60,484 bases of DNA from assembly GCF_003970865.1 (NCBI RefSeq), contig NZ_RXLZ01000027.1, positions 1 to 60,484 on the forward strand, given 5' to 3'. The notes below the pieces were generated by a model that worked only from the letters and a program-made list of their open reading frames with translations, ran no database searches and had not been told where the DNA came from. The stretch comes from Stenotrophomonas maltophilia (GTDB taxonomy: Bacteria > Pseudomonadota > Gammaproteobacteria > Xanthomonadales > Xanthomonadaceae). This document shows positions 25,838 through 35,804 of this stretch, in pieces. Positions within the stretch are counted from its first letter, which is position 1. The number at the start of each line of letters is the position of its first letter. Both the position numbers and the translations under genes were made by a program.

Positions 25838-28416
25838 CACAGTGCCACCTTCAGGCCCAGCGCATAGGTGCGGCCGTACTCTTCCATCTGCAGGGTGCGC
25901 GAACGCGTGCCCTGGTACAGCTCCAGCGGCTTGTCCAGCAGGTTCTGCGCTTCGAAGTACATGCTCACGCGCGGGGTGAACTTGTAGTCCAGCGAAAAAT
26001 CGAGCTGGGTGTTGGGTGCAACATAGATGTCGAACGCACGGCCCTTGCCGATGCTGTCCAGGTACTCGCTGCGGTATACCGCCGCCAGGCGCGTGCTCAC
26101 ACCGTATTTTTCATAGCCGATGTGTGCACTGTAGACATGCTTGGAGGCGCGCGGCAGCGTGAAATCCTCGCCTGCACGGTCCTTGATGCCGGCATCGAAT
26201 TTGGTATCCAGCCAGGTACCACTGGCACCAACCAGCAGCCCATCCAGACCGGAGGGCAGGAAGGCCAGCTGCTGCTGCCAGTTGAATTCCGCGCCACGCA
26301 CGGTGGCCTTGCGCCCGTTGATCGGCTGGGTCACGTCCAGGCCGCCGTAGGCCGGATCATTGGTGCGCACGGTCTCCACGATGTAGCCATCGATCGACTT
26401 GTGGAACAGGCCCAGCGAGACGATGCCGGTGCTGCCAATGTACTTTTCCACCGACAGGTCGATGTTCTTCGACTCGTACGGGTCCAGTTCCGGATTGCCC
26501 AGGCGCACGTCCCCATCACCTCGGCTGTAGCCCACGCGCGGCGAGATGTCACCGAACGACGGCCGCGACACGGTCTTGTTGGCCGAGGCACGCAGCACCC
26601 AGTCATCGGCCGCGTCATAGCGCAGGTGCAGGCCCGGCAGCACGTTTGTATAGCTGCTGTTGGCCACCCGCGGAGTGACGGTGAAGCTGCGACCGTTGGC
26701 GGCCACGTCCACCTGGTTGCCGACCGCCTTGAACTGGGTGTTTTCCACGCGCACACCGCCGATGATGCGCAGCGCGCCCACATCCCAGGTGCCCATCGCA
26801 TAACTTGCGAAGATGTCTTCGCTGGCCACGTAATCTTCTTCCAGCGATGTCATCGCGTTGCCACCGGCGTCCTGCGGACGGGCGCTGTACTGGCCGCCAT
26901 TGGCCGCCCAGAAGGCGCGCATCGCGGCCGAATCCATGCCGTCACCCATATTGCCGTGGCGGTGTTCGGGCGAGGAGGTGCTCCAGCTCGACAGCGCCAC
27001 CTTCGGGCCGACACGCAGTTCGCGCTCGTCCACATTCACGTCGCGGTCGCGCCAGCGGCCCAGCAGGCCGAACTTGATGCTGCTGCTGTCGCCGTCGAAA
27101 CGCACGTTGACCTGCGCGCTGTGTTCCTTGTCGTTCACCTGCTTGGGCGAGAGCACGAAACGATCGAACGCGTAGTTGCTGTTGTCCAGCCACTGCGGGT
27201 TGTCGAAGCTGTAGCTGGGCAGGCGGCTGCGCTGGTCCAGGGTGCCGTTGAAGGCTTTTCCGTTGAGCTTGAAGCGCGCCTCCATCTCGTCGTTCACGCG
27301 CTCTTCGGTACGGGTGTAGCCGATCCGGTAATCGACCACGGCGTTGGTCAGCTTGTTCTCGCCACCGAGACTGGCCGCGAAGGTGTTTTCCTTCTTGGTG
27401 CGATAGCGCATGCGCTTGTCGATGGAATCCTCCGACATGCCATCCAGGCGGTACTGGTCGGTGCCGGTCCTGACCATCTTCGCTTCGTCGAAATTGAAGA
27501 TCACGCGCTGGCGGGTCTCCGCATCGTCGAACTGGCTGTACAGCGTGCGCAGGTAGTACTTGCTGTCTTCATTCGGGCGCCAGTCGAGGTTGAGGTTGGC
27601 ACCGATGCGCTTGCGCTCGATCTCGTACTTGCGGTGCTGCAGGTTGATCGCGGTGACATCACCCGGACGGGTAGTGGTCAGGTCCTTGTTGCCGCTTACA
27701 TCGTCGTACTCCACTTCGGTGTTGTCCGATTCGAACGTGCGCTTCTGGTAGTTCACGCCCAGTGCCACGCCGAAGGTGTCGTTGAACACTTCGCTGTAGT
27801 TGAAGGCGGCCTTGGGGCTGGTTTCACCGGACAGCTGCTGGTGGCTGCCTTCGATCTTGCCACGCAGGCTGCGACCGTCACGGTCGAAGGCCGAGGCCGA
27901 TTCCACCAGCACGGCGCCGCCGATGGCATCGCCGGGCATGTCCGGGGTCGGCGACTTGACCACGCGCAGACGCTCGGTGGAGTCGGACGGAATCACGTCC
28001 AGCGGCGCGGCACGGCTGGAATCCTCCGGCGTGCCGATGGCGATGCCGTCCACGCTGACGCTGTTGAGGTTGGCGTCCAGGCCGCGGATGACCACGAAAC
28101 GGCCCTCGCCCTGGTCGCGGGTCACGCTGATGCCCGGCAGGCGCTGCAGCGACTCGGCCACGTTCTTGTCCGGGTACTGGCCCAGGGCATCGGAGGACAC
28201 CGCGTCCTCGATGGCATCGCTGCTGCGCTTGAGGTCGACCGCGCGGATCTGCGATTCGAGCTGGGCGCGCACTTCGATGCGGTCCAGGTCGACCGCGTCG
28301 GACGCCACGGCGCCGGTGGCGGCTACCGCCTGCTGCCCGGCGGCCTGCAGCGGTGCTGCCACCCCCATTGCCAGGGTCAGCGTGATGGCAACGGCCAACG
28401 GAGTCTTGATATGCAC
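25837..28416 (-). CDS. TonB-dependent outer-membrane receptor
   Basis: 859 residues. Signal peptide to about residue 25 (APLQAA). The plug domain reads RRIEV-type start [11 protein letters not shown], then [25 protein letters not shown] and [13 protein letters not shown], characteristic of the Xanthomonas/Caulobacter TonB receptor subfamily. A 22-strand barrel follows, ending in an aromatic-hydrophobic terminus, YALGLKVAL. It heads a four-gene operon with tight overlaps (phytase, metallophosphoesterase, pyrophosphatase). The partners imply that it takes up phytate breakdown products or another organic phosphate, which is inference. Confidence 0.92.
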   Translation of the reverse strand: MHIKTPLAVAITLTLAMGVAAPLQAAGQQAVAATGAVASDAVDLDRIEVRAQLESQIRAVDLKRSSDAIEDAVSSDALGQYPDKNVAESLQRLPGISVTRDQGEGRFVVIRGLDANLNSVSVDGIAIGTPEDSSRAAPLDVIPSDSTERLRVVKSPTPDMPGDAIGGAVLVESASAFDRDGRSLRGKIEGSHQQLSGETSPKAAFNYSEVFNDTFGVALGVNYQKRTFESDNTEVEYDDVSGNKDLTTTRPGDVTAINLQHRKYEIERKRIGANLNLDWRPNEDSKYYLRTLYSQFDDAETRQRVIFNFDEAKMVRTGTDQYRLDGMSEDSIDKRMRYRTKKENTFAASLGGENKLTNAVVDYRIGYTRTEERVNDEMEARFKLNGKAFNGTLDQRSRLPSYSFDNPQWLDNSNYAFDRFVLSPKQVNDKEHSAQVNVRFDGDSSSIKFGLLGRWRDRDVNVDERELRVGPKVALSSWSTSSPEHRHGNMGDGMDSAAMRAFWAANGGQYSARPQDAGGNAMTSLEEDYVASEDIFASYAMGTWDVGALRIIGGVRVENTQFKAVGNQVDVAANGRSFTVTPRVANSSYTNVLPGLHLRYDAADDWVLRASANKTVSRPSFGDISPRVGYSRGDGDVRLGNPELDPYESKNIDLSVEKYIGSTGIVSLGLFHKSIDGYIVETVRTNDPAYGGLDVTQPINGRKATVRGAEFNWQQQLAFLPSGLDGLLVGASGTWLDTKFDAGIKDRAGEDFTLPRASKHVYSAHIGYEKYGVSTRLAAVYRSEYLDSIGKGRAFDIYVAPNTQLDFSLDYKFTPRVSMYFEAQNLLDKPLELYQGTRSRTLQMEEYGRTYALGLKVAL

Positions 28417-28584
28417 TGGGAATCCCCATTCCTGTTAAGAATGGGTCTGCACGGTATGTCCGCAAGGTTGCATGGCCGTGACATGCGCCTGCACATTTCG
28501 AGTAACACCGCCCCGGGCCAGGTTTGGGTTCGGCCCGCCAATCCGGCAAAATGGCGCCCTCTCTCCTTCTCCCCCCTTCCGACC

Positions 28585-29217
28585 ATGAAGATCGTCGAAG
28601 TGCGCCACCCGCTGGTGCAGCACAAGATCGGCCTGATGCGCAACGCTGCGCTCAGCACCAAGGATTTCCGCGAACTGGCCAACGAGCTGGGTACGCTGCT
28701 GGCCTACGAGGCCACCGCCGACCTGGACACCGAGCCGCACACCCTGCCCGGCTGGTCCGGCCCGGTCACCGTGCAGCGCATTGCGGGCGCCAAGATCACC
28801 GTGGTGCCGATCCTGCGCGCCGGCCTGGGCATGCTCAGCGGCGTGCTGTCGCTGATCCCGGCCGCCCGCGTCAGCGTAGTGGGCCTGCAGCGCGATGAGG
28901 AAACCCTGCAGCCGGTGCCTTACTTCGAGCGCCTGACCGGCCGCCTGGAAGAGCGCGACGCGCTGATCCTGGACCCGATGCTGGCCACCGGCGGCACCCT
29001 GATCGCCACCATCGACATGCTCAAGCGTGCCGGTGCCCGCCGCATCAAGGGCATCTTCCTGGTCGCCGCGCCGGAAGGCATCGAAGCGGTCAAGGCCGTG
29101 CACCCGGACGTGGAGATCTACACCGCGGCCATCGACGCCCAGCTCAACGACAAGGGCTACATCCTGCCGGGCCTGGGCGATGCCGGTGACCGTATCTTCG
29201 GTACCCGCGTCGGCTGA
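28585..29217 (+). CDS. upp: Uracil phosphoribosyltransferase
   Basis: 210 residues from the ATG at 28585, giving the family N-terminus [19 protein letters not shown]. The PRPP-binding loop is [12 protein letters not shown] and the uracil-binding end is [16 protein letters not shown]. It makes UMP from uracil and PRPP for pyrimidine salvage. The sequence just upstream is pyrimidine-rich (CTCTCCTTCTCCCCCCTTCC) with no purine-rich ribosome-binding site, so initiation is weak-leader or leaderless. It is divergent from the TonB receptor gene. Confidence 0.95.
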   Translation: MKIVEVRHPLVQHKIGLMRNAALSTKDFRELANELGTLLAYEATADLDTEPHTLPGWSGPVTVQRIAGAKITVVPILRAGLGMLSGVLSLIPAARVSVVGLQRDEETLQPVPYFERLTGRLEERDALILDPMLATGGTLIATIDMLKRAGARRIKGIFLVAAPEGIEAVKAVHPDVEIYTAAIDAQLNDKGYILPGLGDAGDRIFGTRVG

Positions 29218-29228
29218 TCCGGCGAACC

Positions 29229-29267
29229 GGGGTCAGCGCCCTTTCACAGCGAAAGGGATCTGACCCC
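29229..29267. repeat. GGGGTCAG palindrome after upp
   Basis: GGGGTCAG (29229) pairs with CTGACCCC (to 29267), and inside it CCCTTTC pairs with GAAAGGG. The same outer arm with a different inner stem occurs at 35690. It may act as the upp terminator, although no T-run follows. Confidence 0.7.
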
Positions 29268-29277
29268 AGGCACGGCA

Positions 29278-29757
29278 TTACAGACCGGCCGCGAAGGCTT
29301 CCAGCTGGCCGATGACGGTGTTCCAGCCGTCGAAGAAGCCCAGCTGCTCATGCTGGTCACGCAGGGCCTTGTCCGGGTGCATTACCCGCGCGGTGTAGCG
29401 GCAGCCCTGCCCCTCGTCCTCCATGGTGATGATGGCGGTGAAGCCCAGCCAGGGGGACTGCGGTCGCCAGCCCGCACCCAGCATCGAGGTGAACACCAGG
29501 TGCTGCTGCGGCACGATCTCCAGGAAGCTGCCCGGGTTGTCACTACTGCCGCCATCCGGTCCTTGCATGAAGGTGTGGAAGGCCCCGCCGGGGCGCAGGT
29601 CGAATGCACGCACCTCGGTGGTCCAGGGCTTCGGGCACCACCACTGGCGCAGCAGTTCCGGGTCGGTCCAGGCCCGCCACAAGGCTGCACGCGGTGCGTT
29701 CAGCACACGGCTGATGACCAGATCGGTGTCAGGGTTGTTGCCTGCGTCTACGGCCAT
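29278..29757 (-). CDS. SRPBCC (AHSA1-type) protein
   Basis: 159 residues from the ATG at 29757. Motifs of the START-like AHSA1 group are present: LVISRVLNAPRAALWRAWTDPELLRQWW and the ending GWNTVIGQLEAFA. The family binds hydrophobic ligands in a helix-grip cavity; the ligand here is unknown. Its start lies inside the end of the ArsR gene (29-bp overlap), the common ArsR-AHSA1 two-gene arrangement. Confidence 0.85.
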   Translation of the reverse strand: MAVDAGNNPDTDLVISRVLNAPRAALWRAWTDPELLRQWWCPKPWTTEVRAFDLRPGGAFHTFMQGPDGGSSDNPGSFLEIVPQQHLVFTSMLGAGWRPQSPWLGFTAIITMEDEGQGCRYTARVMHPDKALRDQHEQLGFFDGWNTVIGQLEAFAAGL

Positions 29758-30097
29758 GGGCCTGCTCCTGTCGGTGAAGGGTTTCGACGAAATCGACCAT
29801 GCGGTCGGCGCGCGCCTCCCATACGGCACGTTGTTCGGCCAGCCACTGTTCGGCCTGCCTCAGCCGCGCCGGCACCAGTTCGCAGGTGCGTACGCGCCCC
29901 TGCTTGCGGCTGCTCACCACGCCACTGCGTTCCAGCACGGCCAGATGTTTCATCAGCGAGGGCAAAGCCATCTCGAAGGGCTCGGCCAGCATCGATACCG
30001 TGCGCGGCCCCTGCCCCAACGCGGCCACGATCGCGCAACGGGTCGGGTCGGCCAGTGCCTGGAAGACCTCTTGAATGGCTGGATCACACTTACCCAT
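29729..30097 (-). CDS. ArsR-family transcriptional regulator
   Basis: 122 residues from the ATG at 30097, giving MGKCDPAIQEVFQALADPTRCAIV, the typical ArsR N-terminus. The winged helix reads FEMALPSLMKHLAVLERSGVVSSRKQGRVRTCEL. No metal-binding CVC motif is seen in the recognition helix, so it probably does not sense metal. It is cotranscribed with, and probably regulates, the overlapping AHSA1 gene. Confidence 0.88.
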   Translation of the reverse strand: MGKCDPAIQEVFQALADPTRCAIVAALGQGPRTVSMLAEPFEMALPSLMKHLAVLERSGVVSSRKQGRVRTCELVPARLRQAEQWLAEQRAVWEARADRMVDFVETLHRQEQAHGRRRRQQP

Positions 30098-30220
30098 ATG
30101 GCTAAGTAATACGCCGATCTGAACGTTGCCGCAAGCAGGCGCGGCAATGGCGTGATTCTTCACGTGGCCTTGCAGGCTGGAAGCGAATGCTCCGCCCACC
30201 CGCCACCCTTGGAGCTCCCG

Positions 30221-30514
30221 ATGAAAGCCTCTTTCCTGCTGGCCGCCGTCCTGCTGGTCGGCCTGCCCCTGGCTGCCAATGCCACCACTCCGCAGCAGCA
30301 GCGCATGGCCGACTGCTCGGCCAAGAACAAGGGCTTGAAGGGTGATGCCTACAAGACTGCACAGAGCTCCTGCCTCAGCGGCCACGCCGCCGAGACCAAG
30401 GCGGCCAATCCGCAGCAGGAGCGCATGCGCAAGTGCAACGCCGATGCCGGCGCGAAGAAACTGGCGGGTGATGCGCGCAAGACCTTCATGAGCAGCTGCC
30501 TGAAGGCGTCGTAA
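30221..30514 (+). CDS. PsiF-repeat periplasmic protein
   Basis: 97 residues; GGAG precedes the ATG at 30221. Signal peptide to about residue 22 (PLAANA). Two PsiF-type repeats follow, each beginning P-Q-Q-x-R-M and carrying a Cys near its start and another near its end (MADCSAKNKGLKGDAYKTAQSSCL and MRKCNADAGAKKLAGDARKTFMSSCL are the two units). E. coli psiF is induced by phosphate starvation, but its role is unknown. Confidence 0.85.
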   Translation: MKASFLLAAVLLVGLPLAANATTPQQQRMADCSAKNKGLKGDAYKTAQSSCLSGHAAETKAANPQQERMRKCNADAGAKKLAGDARKTFMSSCLKAS

Positions 30515-30537
30515 TCGTCGTGTCCGGATAAAACGCC

Positions 30538-30556
30538 ATCCACGCATGGCGTGGAT
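30538..30556. repeat. Degenerate SMAG-type repeat
   Basis: ATCCACGCATGGCGTGGAT has an 8-bp stem; the flank reads ACAC instead of CTAC, so the GTAG head is lost. Confidence 0.6.
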
Positions 30557-30570
30557 ACACCGTCATCAGT

Positions 30571-30597
30571 AAAAGGCCGGGCATTGCCCGGCCTTTT
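30571..30597. terminator. Bidirectional terminator
   Basis: AAAAGGCCGGGCA-TTGCCCGGCCTTTT is flanked by A- and T-runs and lies between the convergent psiF-like and MBL genes. Confidence 0.9.
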
Positions 30598-30599
30598 CA

Positions 30600-31487
30600 T
30601 TACCCCAGGGCGCGTGCCTTCAGCTCGCCCTGTTCGTGCAGGGTCACGAAACGTCCCTTGTCATCCCTGCCTAGCTGCGCCAACGCCACCTGCGGGTCGT
30701 GGGTGAAGAACAACCGCACGTTGCGCGCCAGCTTGTCTTCAAGGAACTGCCGCTTCTCGTCGATCAGCAGCTCGGCATTGCGGTCGTAGCCCATGGTGAT
30801 CGGCACATGTACCCATGAGCGCCCCGGGATCAGGTCGGCACAGAACACCACGCCACCATGCGCACTTTCGCCGGCATGCGCGTGTCCGACGATCTCGGCC
30901 AGCATCAGCCCCGGCGTATGCCCGTCACTGTAGCTGAAGCGTACGCTGCGGCCGAGCGCCTTCGAGTACTCCCCGTCCACCACTTCCAGCCGGCCACTGG
31001 CCTGCAGCAGGCCCGGCAGTTCCGGAATGAAGCTGGCGCGATCGCGCGGGTGTGGCTGCACGGCGCGCTGCCAATGCTGCGCGCCGACCACATAGGTTGC
31101 GTTGGGGAACAGCAGCTCGGGCTCACGCCCTTCGCTCCATGCCGCCAGCAGGCCACCGGCATGATCGAAGTGCAGGTGGCTGAGCACCACCACGTCGATA
31201 TCCTCGTGCTCGAAGCCGGCTTCGCGCAGCGAATCGATCAGCACATGCTGGCTTTCCTGCACGCCGTAGCGCTCGCGCATGCGCGGATCGAAGAACGCGC
31301 CGATACCGGTTTCAAACAGCACCGTCTTGCCTTCAAGCGGGCTGGCAAGCAGCGCGCGGCAGGCCAGCTCGATGCGATTGAGCTCGTCCGGTGCCGCCCA
31401 TTTTTCCCACAACGCGCGCGGCGCGTTGCCGAACATCGCGCCGCCATCAAGGCGCTGCGAGTTTCCACGAATAGACCAGAGTTTCAT
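30600..31487 (-). CDS. MBL-fold metallohydrolase
   Basis: 295 residues from the ATG at 31487. The metallo-beta-lactamase metal motif is [14 protein letters not shown], with further His and Asp ligands in YSDGHTPG and FCADLIPG. The N-terminus [21 protein letters not shown] is typical of this family. No signal peptide is seen, so it acts in the cytosol. Substrate unknown; quorum-quenching lactonases and glyoxalase-II-like enzymes belong to the same fold. Confidence 0.85.
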   Translation of the reverse strand: MKLWSIRGNSQRLDGGAMFGNAPRALWEKWAAPDELNRIELACRALLASPLEGKTVLFETGIGAFFDPRMRERYGVQESQHVLIDSLREAGFEHEDIDVVVLSHLHFDHAGGLLAAWSEGREPELLFPNATYVVGAQHWQRAVQPHPRDRASFIPELPGLLQASGRLEVVDGEYSKALGRSVRFSYSDGHTPGLMLAEIVGHAHAGESAHGGVVFCADLIPGRSWVHVPITMGYDRNAELLIDEKRQFLEDKLARNVRLFFTHDPQVALAQLGRDDKGRFVTLHEQGELKARALG

Positions 31488-31539
31488 GTGTCGATTATCG
31501 TTGCCGGCTCGTTAAATAATCGCTAGAAGGGGAAACAGA

Positions 31540-31565
31540 AAACCCCGCCGGCAAAGGCGGGGTTT
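31540..31565 (-). terminator. Terminator after ggt
   Basis: AAACCCCGCC and GGCGGGGTTT pair around a six-base loop. On the minus strand the stem is followed by a T-rich run (TTTTCTGTTT), so it ends the ferredoxin-ggt transcript. Confidence 0.85.
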
Positions 31566-31608
31566 CGGTAGTCGGCCGGTTTGCCGGCCAGCAGCCGGCA
31601 CGAGCGGA

Positions 31609-33339
31609 TCAGTGTGCCGGTACGACCTGGGCACTGCCCACCGGATTGCGCGGGTCGCTGCCGCCGAACAGCGTGTTCGCCTTGCGGTCCCATTCCACGG
31701 TCTGCAGGTTGCCCCACACATGGCTGGACCCGCGGCCGCCTGCGGCAACGTCGCCCGGCAGGTCGATCTTGTGACCCATCGCCTGCAGCTGCTTCACCGT
31801 CGCCGCATCGAACGCATCGTCCTCGGCTTCGATCAGGTCCGGCAGCCACTGGTGGTGGTAGCGCGGCAGCGCGGCAACCTGCTGCGCATCCAGGCCGTCG
31901 TCATAGCCGAGGATGCCAAGCAGCACCATGGTGATGATGCGGCTGCCACCCGGCGTGCCCAGCACCACCACCTTGTCGGCGTTCTCCATGAAGGTCGGCG
32001 TCATCGAGCTGAGCATGCGCTTGCCCGCCTTCGGCGCATTGGCTTCATAGCCCATCACGCCGAACGCATTGGGCGTGCCCGGCTTCAGCGCGAAGTCGTC
32101 CATCTCGTTGTTCAGCAGCACGCCGGTGCCCTTGGGAATCAGCCCCGAGCCATACAGCAGGTTGACGGTCTGGGTGGCGCCGACACGGTTGCCGTCACGG
32201 TCGATGATCGAGAAGTGCGTGGTCTCGTCATCTTCCAGCGGCGTCGGGTTGCCCGACAGCAGGTCGCTGGGCGTGGCCTTCTCCGGATGGATGGTCGCCC
32301 GCAGGCCCTGTGCGTAGTCCTTGCTGGTCAGCACCTTCTGCGGGATCTGCACGAAGTCCGGATCGCCGAGGAAGAAGGTGCGGTCGCGGTAGGCGCGACG
32401 CATCGATTCCACCACCAGGTGGGTGCGGTGCGCCGGGTCCATCTTCTTGATGTCCCAGCCTTCCAGGATCTGCAGCATGCTGGCCAGCGCGATGCCACCG
32501 GACGACGGCGGCGGCGCGGTGGTGATCTTCCAGCCGTTGTAGTTGAACACGATCGGTTCGCGCTGCTTCACGCGATAGCCAGCCAGCTCTTCAGCGGTCC
32601 ACTTGCCGCCGGCCTGCTTCACGCCGGCCAGCAGCAGCTTTCCGGTCTGGCCCTTGTAGAACCCATCGAAGCCACCCGCAGCCAGGCGCTCCAGCGTCTG
32701 CGCCAGTTCCGGCTGCTTGAACAGGTCACCGCTGGCGATCGGCTTGCCGTTGCGCAGGTAGACCTCGCGCGTGCCGGGATAGCGCTCCATCACTTCACGG
32801 CGCGAGGCATAGCCCTTGGCCATGCGGTCGTACACCGGGAAGCCTTCGCGCGCGATGCGGATGGCCGGCTGCAGCGACGCTGACAGGGGCAGCTTTCCGT
32901 GCTTGGCCGACAGCTCGACCAGCGCTGCGGGCAGGCCGGGAATACCCGCCGACCAGGCACCATTGACCGAACGATCACGATCCAGGTTGCCCTGCTTGTC
33001 GAGGAAGGCCTGCGGAGTTGCCGCGGCCGGCGCGGTCTCGCGCGCGTCCAGCATCACGTCCTTGCCGGTGGCCGCGTCGTGCAGCAGGAAGAAGCCACCA
33101 CCGCCCAGCCCGGAACTGATCGGCTCGACCACCGCCAGCGTGGACGATACCGCCACCGCGGCGTCGAAGGCGTTGCCGCCCTGGGCCAGGATATCGATGC
33201 CGGCCTGGGTGGCCAGCGCGTGGCCGCTGGCAATGGCCGCGCCATCGGGGCGCTCGGCACGGGCCGGGCTGTCGGCCCAGGCAATCGGGCTCAGCAGCAG
33301 GCCGAGCAGCAACAGGGGGCGGACGATCAGCGTCTTCAT
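31609..33339 (-). CDS. ggt: Gamma-glutamyltransferase
   Basis: 576 residues from the ATG at 33339, giving a signal peptide of about 22 residues (LLLSPIAWA). The proenzyme features are SGLGGGGFFLLHD, the glutamyl-binding LDARETAP, and the autoprocessing site ETTHFSIIDRDGN with Thr373 as the new N-terminal nucleophile of the small subunit. GTGVLLNNEMDDF and PGGSRI follow. It transfers or hydrolyses gamma-glutamyl groups, mainly of glutathione, in the periplasm. It overlaps the upstream ferredoxin gene by 4 bp. Confidence 0.95.
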   Translation of the reverse strand: MKTLIVRPLLLLGLLLSPIAWADSPARAERPDGAAIASGHALATQAGIDILAQGGNAFDAAVAVSSTLAVVEPISSGLGGGGFFLLHDAATGKDVMLDARETAPAAATPQAFLDKQGNLDRDRSVNGAWSAGIPGLPAALVELSAKHGKLPLSASLQPAIRIAREGFPVYDRMAKGYASRREVMERYPGTREVYLRNGKPIASGDLFKQPELAQTLERLAAGGFDGFYKGQTGKLLLAGVKQAGGKWTAEELAGYRVKQREPIVFNYNGWKITTAPPPSSGGIALASMLQILEGWDIKKMDPAHRTHLVVESMRRAYRDRTFFLGDPDFVQIPQKVLTSKDYAQGLRATIHPEKATPSDLLSGNPTPLEDDETTHFSIIDRDGNRVGATQTVNLLYGSGLIPKGTGVLLNNEMDDFALKPGTPNAFGVMGYEANAPKAGKRMLSSMTPTFMENADKVVVLGTPGGSRIITMVLLGILGYDDGLDAQQVAALPRYHHQWLPDLIEAEDDAFDAATVKQLQAMGHKIDLPGDVAAGGRGSSHVWGNLQTVEWDRKANTLFGGSDPRNPVGSAQVVPAH

Positions 33340-33617
33340 TCGGATGGGGGCTCCGCGTAGAGTTCGGGGTGATCGTGCTGCAGCTGGCGCAGCTTGGCCA
33401 GCAGCTGGTCTTCCGTTTCCACGATCTCCGGGTCCGGGTCGATGCACTCGACCGGGCAGACGACCACGCACTGTGGCTCGTCGAAATGACCCACGCATTC
33501 GGTACAGCGCGCAGGGTCGATCACGTAGATGGTTTCACCCATCGCAATGGCCTGGTTCGGGCAGGCCGGCTCGCATACGTCGCAGTTGACGCAGAGCTCG
33601 TTGATTTTCAGCGACAC
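33336..33617 (-). CDS. YfhL-family 2[4Fe-4S] ferredoxin
   Basis: 93 residues. The first cluster motif is C-x2-C-x2-C-x3-C in CVNCDVCEPACP. The second cluster has the extended C-x2-C-x8-C-x3-C spacing (CTECVGHFDEPQCVVVCP), which is typical of YfhL/Alvin-type ferredoxins. A helical C-terminal tail follows. It serves as a low-potential electron carrier in the cytosol. The ATGA overlap with the periplasmic ggt is odd, since no functional link is obvious. Confidence 0.92.
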   Translation of the reverse strand: MSLKINELCVNCDVCEPACPNQAIAMGETIYVIDPARCTECVGHFDEPQCVVVCPVECIDPDPEIVETEDQLLAKLRQLQHDHPELYAEPPSE

Positions 33618-33749
33618 GGCGATACTCCTCGCCCGCGCCCTGGGACAAAGGACCGGCCAGCGCGGGCGCGCGGGCCGGTCAGGTCATCAGCGGCGCCCTT
33701 GCAGGACGCCGCCCGGGCCATGCCGGAGCATGGCCGCCATGGCTCGGTA

Positions 33750-34241
33750 TTACTTGGCTTCGACGAAAATGTACTCGGCACCGGTCGGCTGGATCGCAGC
33801 CTGCACGCGGGCGTTGTCGGCCGACTGGCCGATGAAGACGACGCGCACGCCCTTCATCGAATCCGGCGACACGTCCTTGAACACGGCCTGGATCATGTCC
33901 GCCATCTTGCCCGAGGCCGACGAACCGAAGGCCAGCATGTTGCCCGGCTGCACGCCACGGGCCACGGCCTGGGTCGCGCTCTCGGTCTGGCGCTCGTACT
34001 TGGCCTGGAAGTCCGGATCCGATTCCGGCGAGAGGTAGTACAGGAACGGGCTGTTGGTGATGTTGCCCATGTTCTGGATCGCCACTTCCTGCAGGTACTT
34101 CTTCCAGCCTGCATCGTCGTCCTTGGACGGAGCGACCAGGGCCTGCTTGGCCTCGTCGACCGGAGCGGCCTCTTCCTTCTTGCAAGCGGTGAAGGCCAGG
34201 GCCAACGAAGCGATCAGCATCGCGCGCATGGTGGTGTTCAT
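33750..34241 (-). CDS. Hypothetical lipoprotein
   Basis: 163 residues. The signal MNTTMRAMLIASLALAFTAC is followed by KKEE, placing the lipid on Cys20. The mature part contains no cysteine pair and no motif I recognise; segments such as MRVVFIGQ-like GVRVVFIGQSADNARVQAA and IFVEAK resemble a small alpha/beta domain. AGGAAA lies upstream of the start. It stands alone between ferredoxin and coaD. Confidence 0.82.
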   Translation of the reverse strand: MNTTMRAMLIASLALAFTACKKEEAAPVDEAKQALVAPSKDDDAGWKKYLQEVAIQNMGNITNSPFLYYLSPESDPDFQAKYERQTESATQAVARGVQPGNMLAFGSSASGKMADMIQAVFKDVSPDSMKGVRVVFIGQSADNARVQAAIQPTGAEYIFVEAK

Positions 34242-34302
34242 GGGTTTCCTCCCGGAATGGTGCGTGGTGTTGTACGTAATGGGGTGCGGGTACAGCGGGG
34301 GC

Positions 34303-35417
<1,115 letters not shown>

Positions 35418-35547
35418 CGGCGTCCCCGGCGGGGGTTGTTCGAGAAATTCAGCATGAGCGGGATTGTAGTCGTCCGGGCGGCGCCCGGAACCCGCAGAAG
35501 CCGAAGCAACGGCCGAAGCAACTTCAAAAGCTGGTTTCCTGTGGGTT

Positions 35548-35649
35548 GGCGGGGTGGGTCAGGTTGTGGGGGACGCCGTGAAGCCGTCCCTGGGGGCTTG
35601 GCCGCGGCATCCATGCCGCGGACACCCCCACAACCTGACCCACCCCGCC
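35548..35649. repeat. Branched palindromic element, copy A
   Basis: Left arm 35548-35572 and right arm 35625-35649 are perfect 25-bp reverse complements. The 52-base centre begins ACGCCGTGAA, contains GGGGGCT, and forms an inner hairpin CCGCGGCAT-CC-ATGCCGCGG at 35602-35621. Copy C has the same 52-base centre length and similar sequence but unrelated outer arms. Confidence 0.85.
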
Positions 35650-35689
35650 TTCGACAATTTCCTGCGATCTGTCGGAACGTCTCTTGTCT

Positions 35690-35732
35690 TGGGGTCAGAC
35701 CCGTTTTCCTGCGGAAAACGGGTCTGACCCCA
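35690..35732. repeat. GGGGTCAG palindrome, perfect 20-bp arms
   Basis: The left arm 35690-35709 starts TGGGGTCAGACCCG and pairs perfectly with 35713-35732 around a TGC loop. The outer GGGGTCAG matches the element at 29229, while the inner stem differs. Confidence 0.8.
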
Positions 35733-35756
35733 GATTTATTTGGATATCTGACAAAT

Positions 35757-35776
35757 GTGTCGACCAAGGTCGACAC
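35757..35776. repeat. Short REP-like hairpin
   Basis: GTGTCGACCAAGGTCGACAC is a 9-bp stem with an AA centre, followed by CCACCA. It belongs with the GTGCCAACC/GTGTCAACC hairpins at 38117 and 38154. Confidence 0.65.
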
Positions 35777-35804
35777 CCACCAACAGCCGAGTGAACCTGT
35801 CAGA

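Noticed and set aside
28440..28510. Possible PhoB box upstream of the TonB receptor gene
   Set aside because: On the minus strand TGTCA and TGCAA are 11 bp apart, as in a Pho box, but the match is too weak to report as a site. A PhoB matrix scan would decide.
25501..29217. A plus-strand open frame of 1238 codons running into upp
   Set aside because: Only its last 210 codons are real (upp). The rest is antisense to the TonB receptor and phytase genes and has no plausible start or domain.
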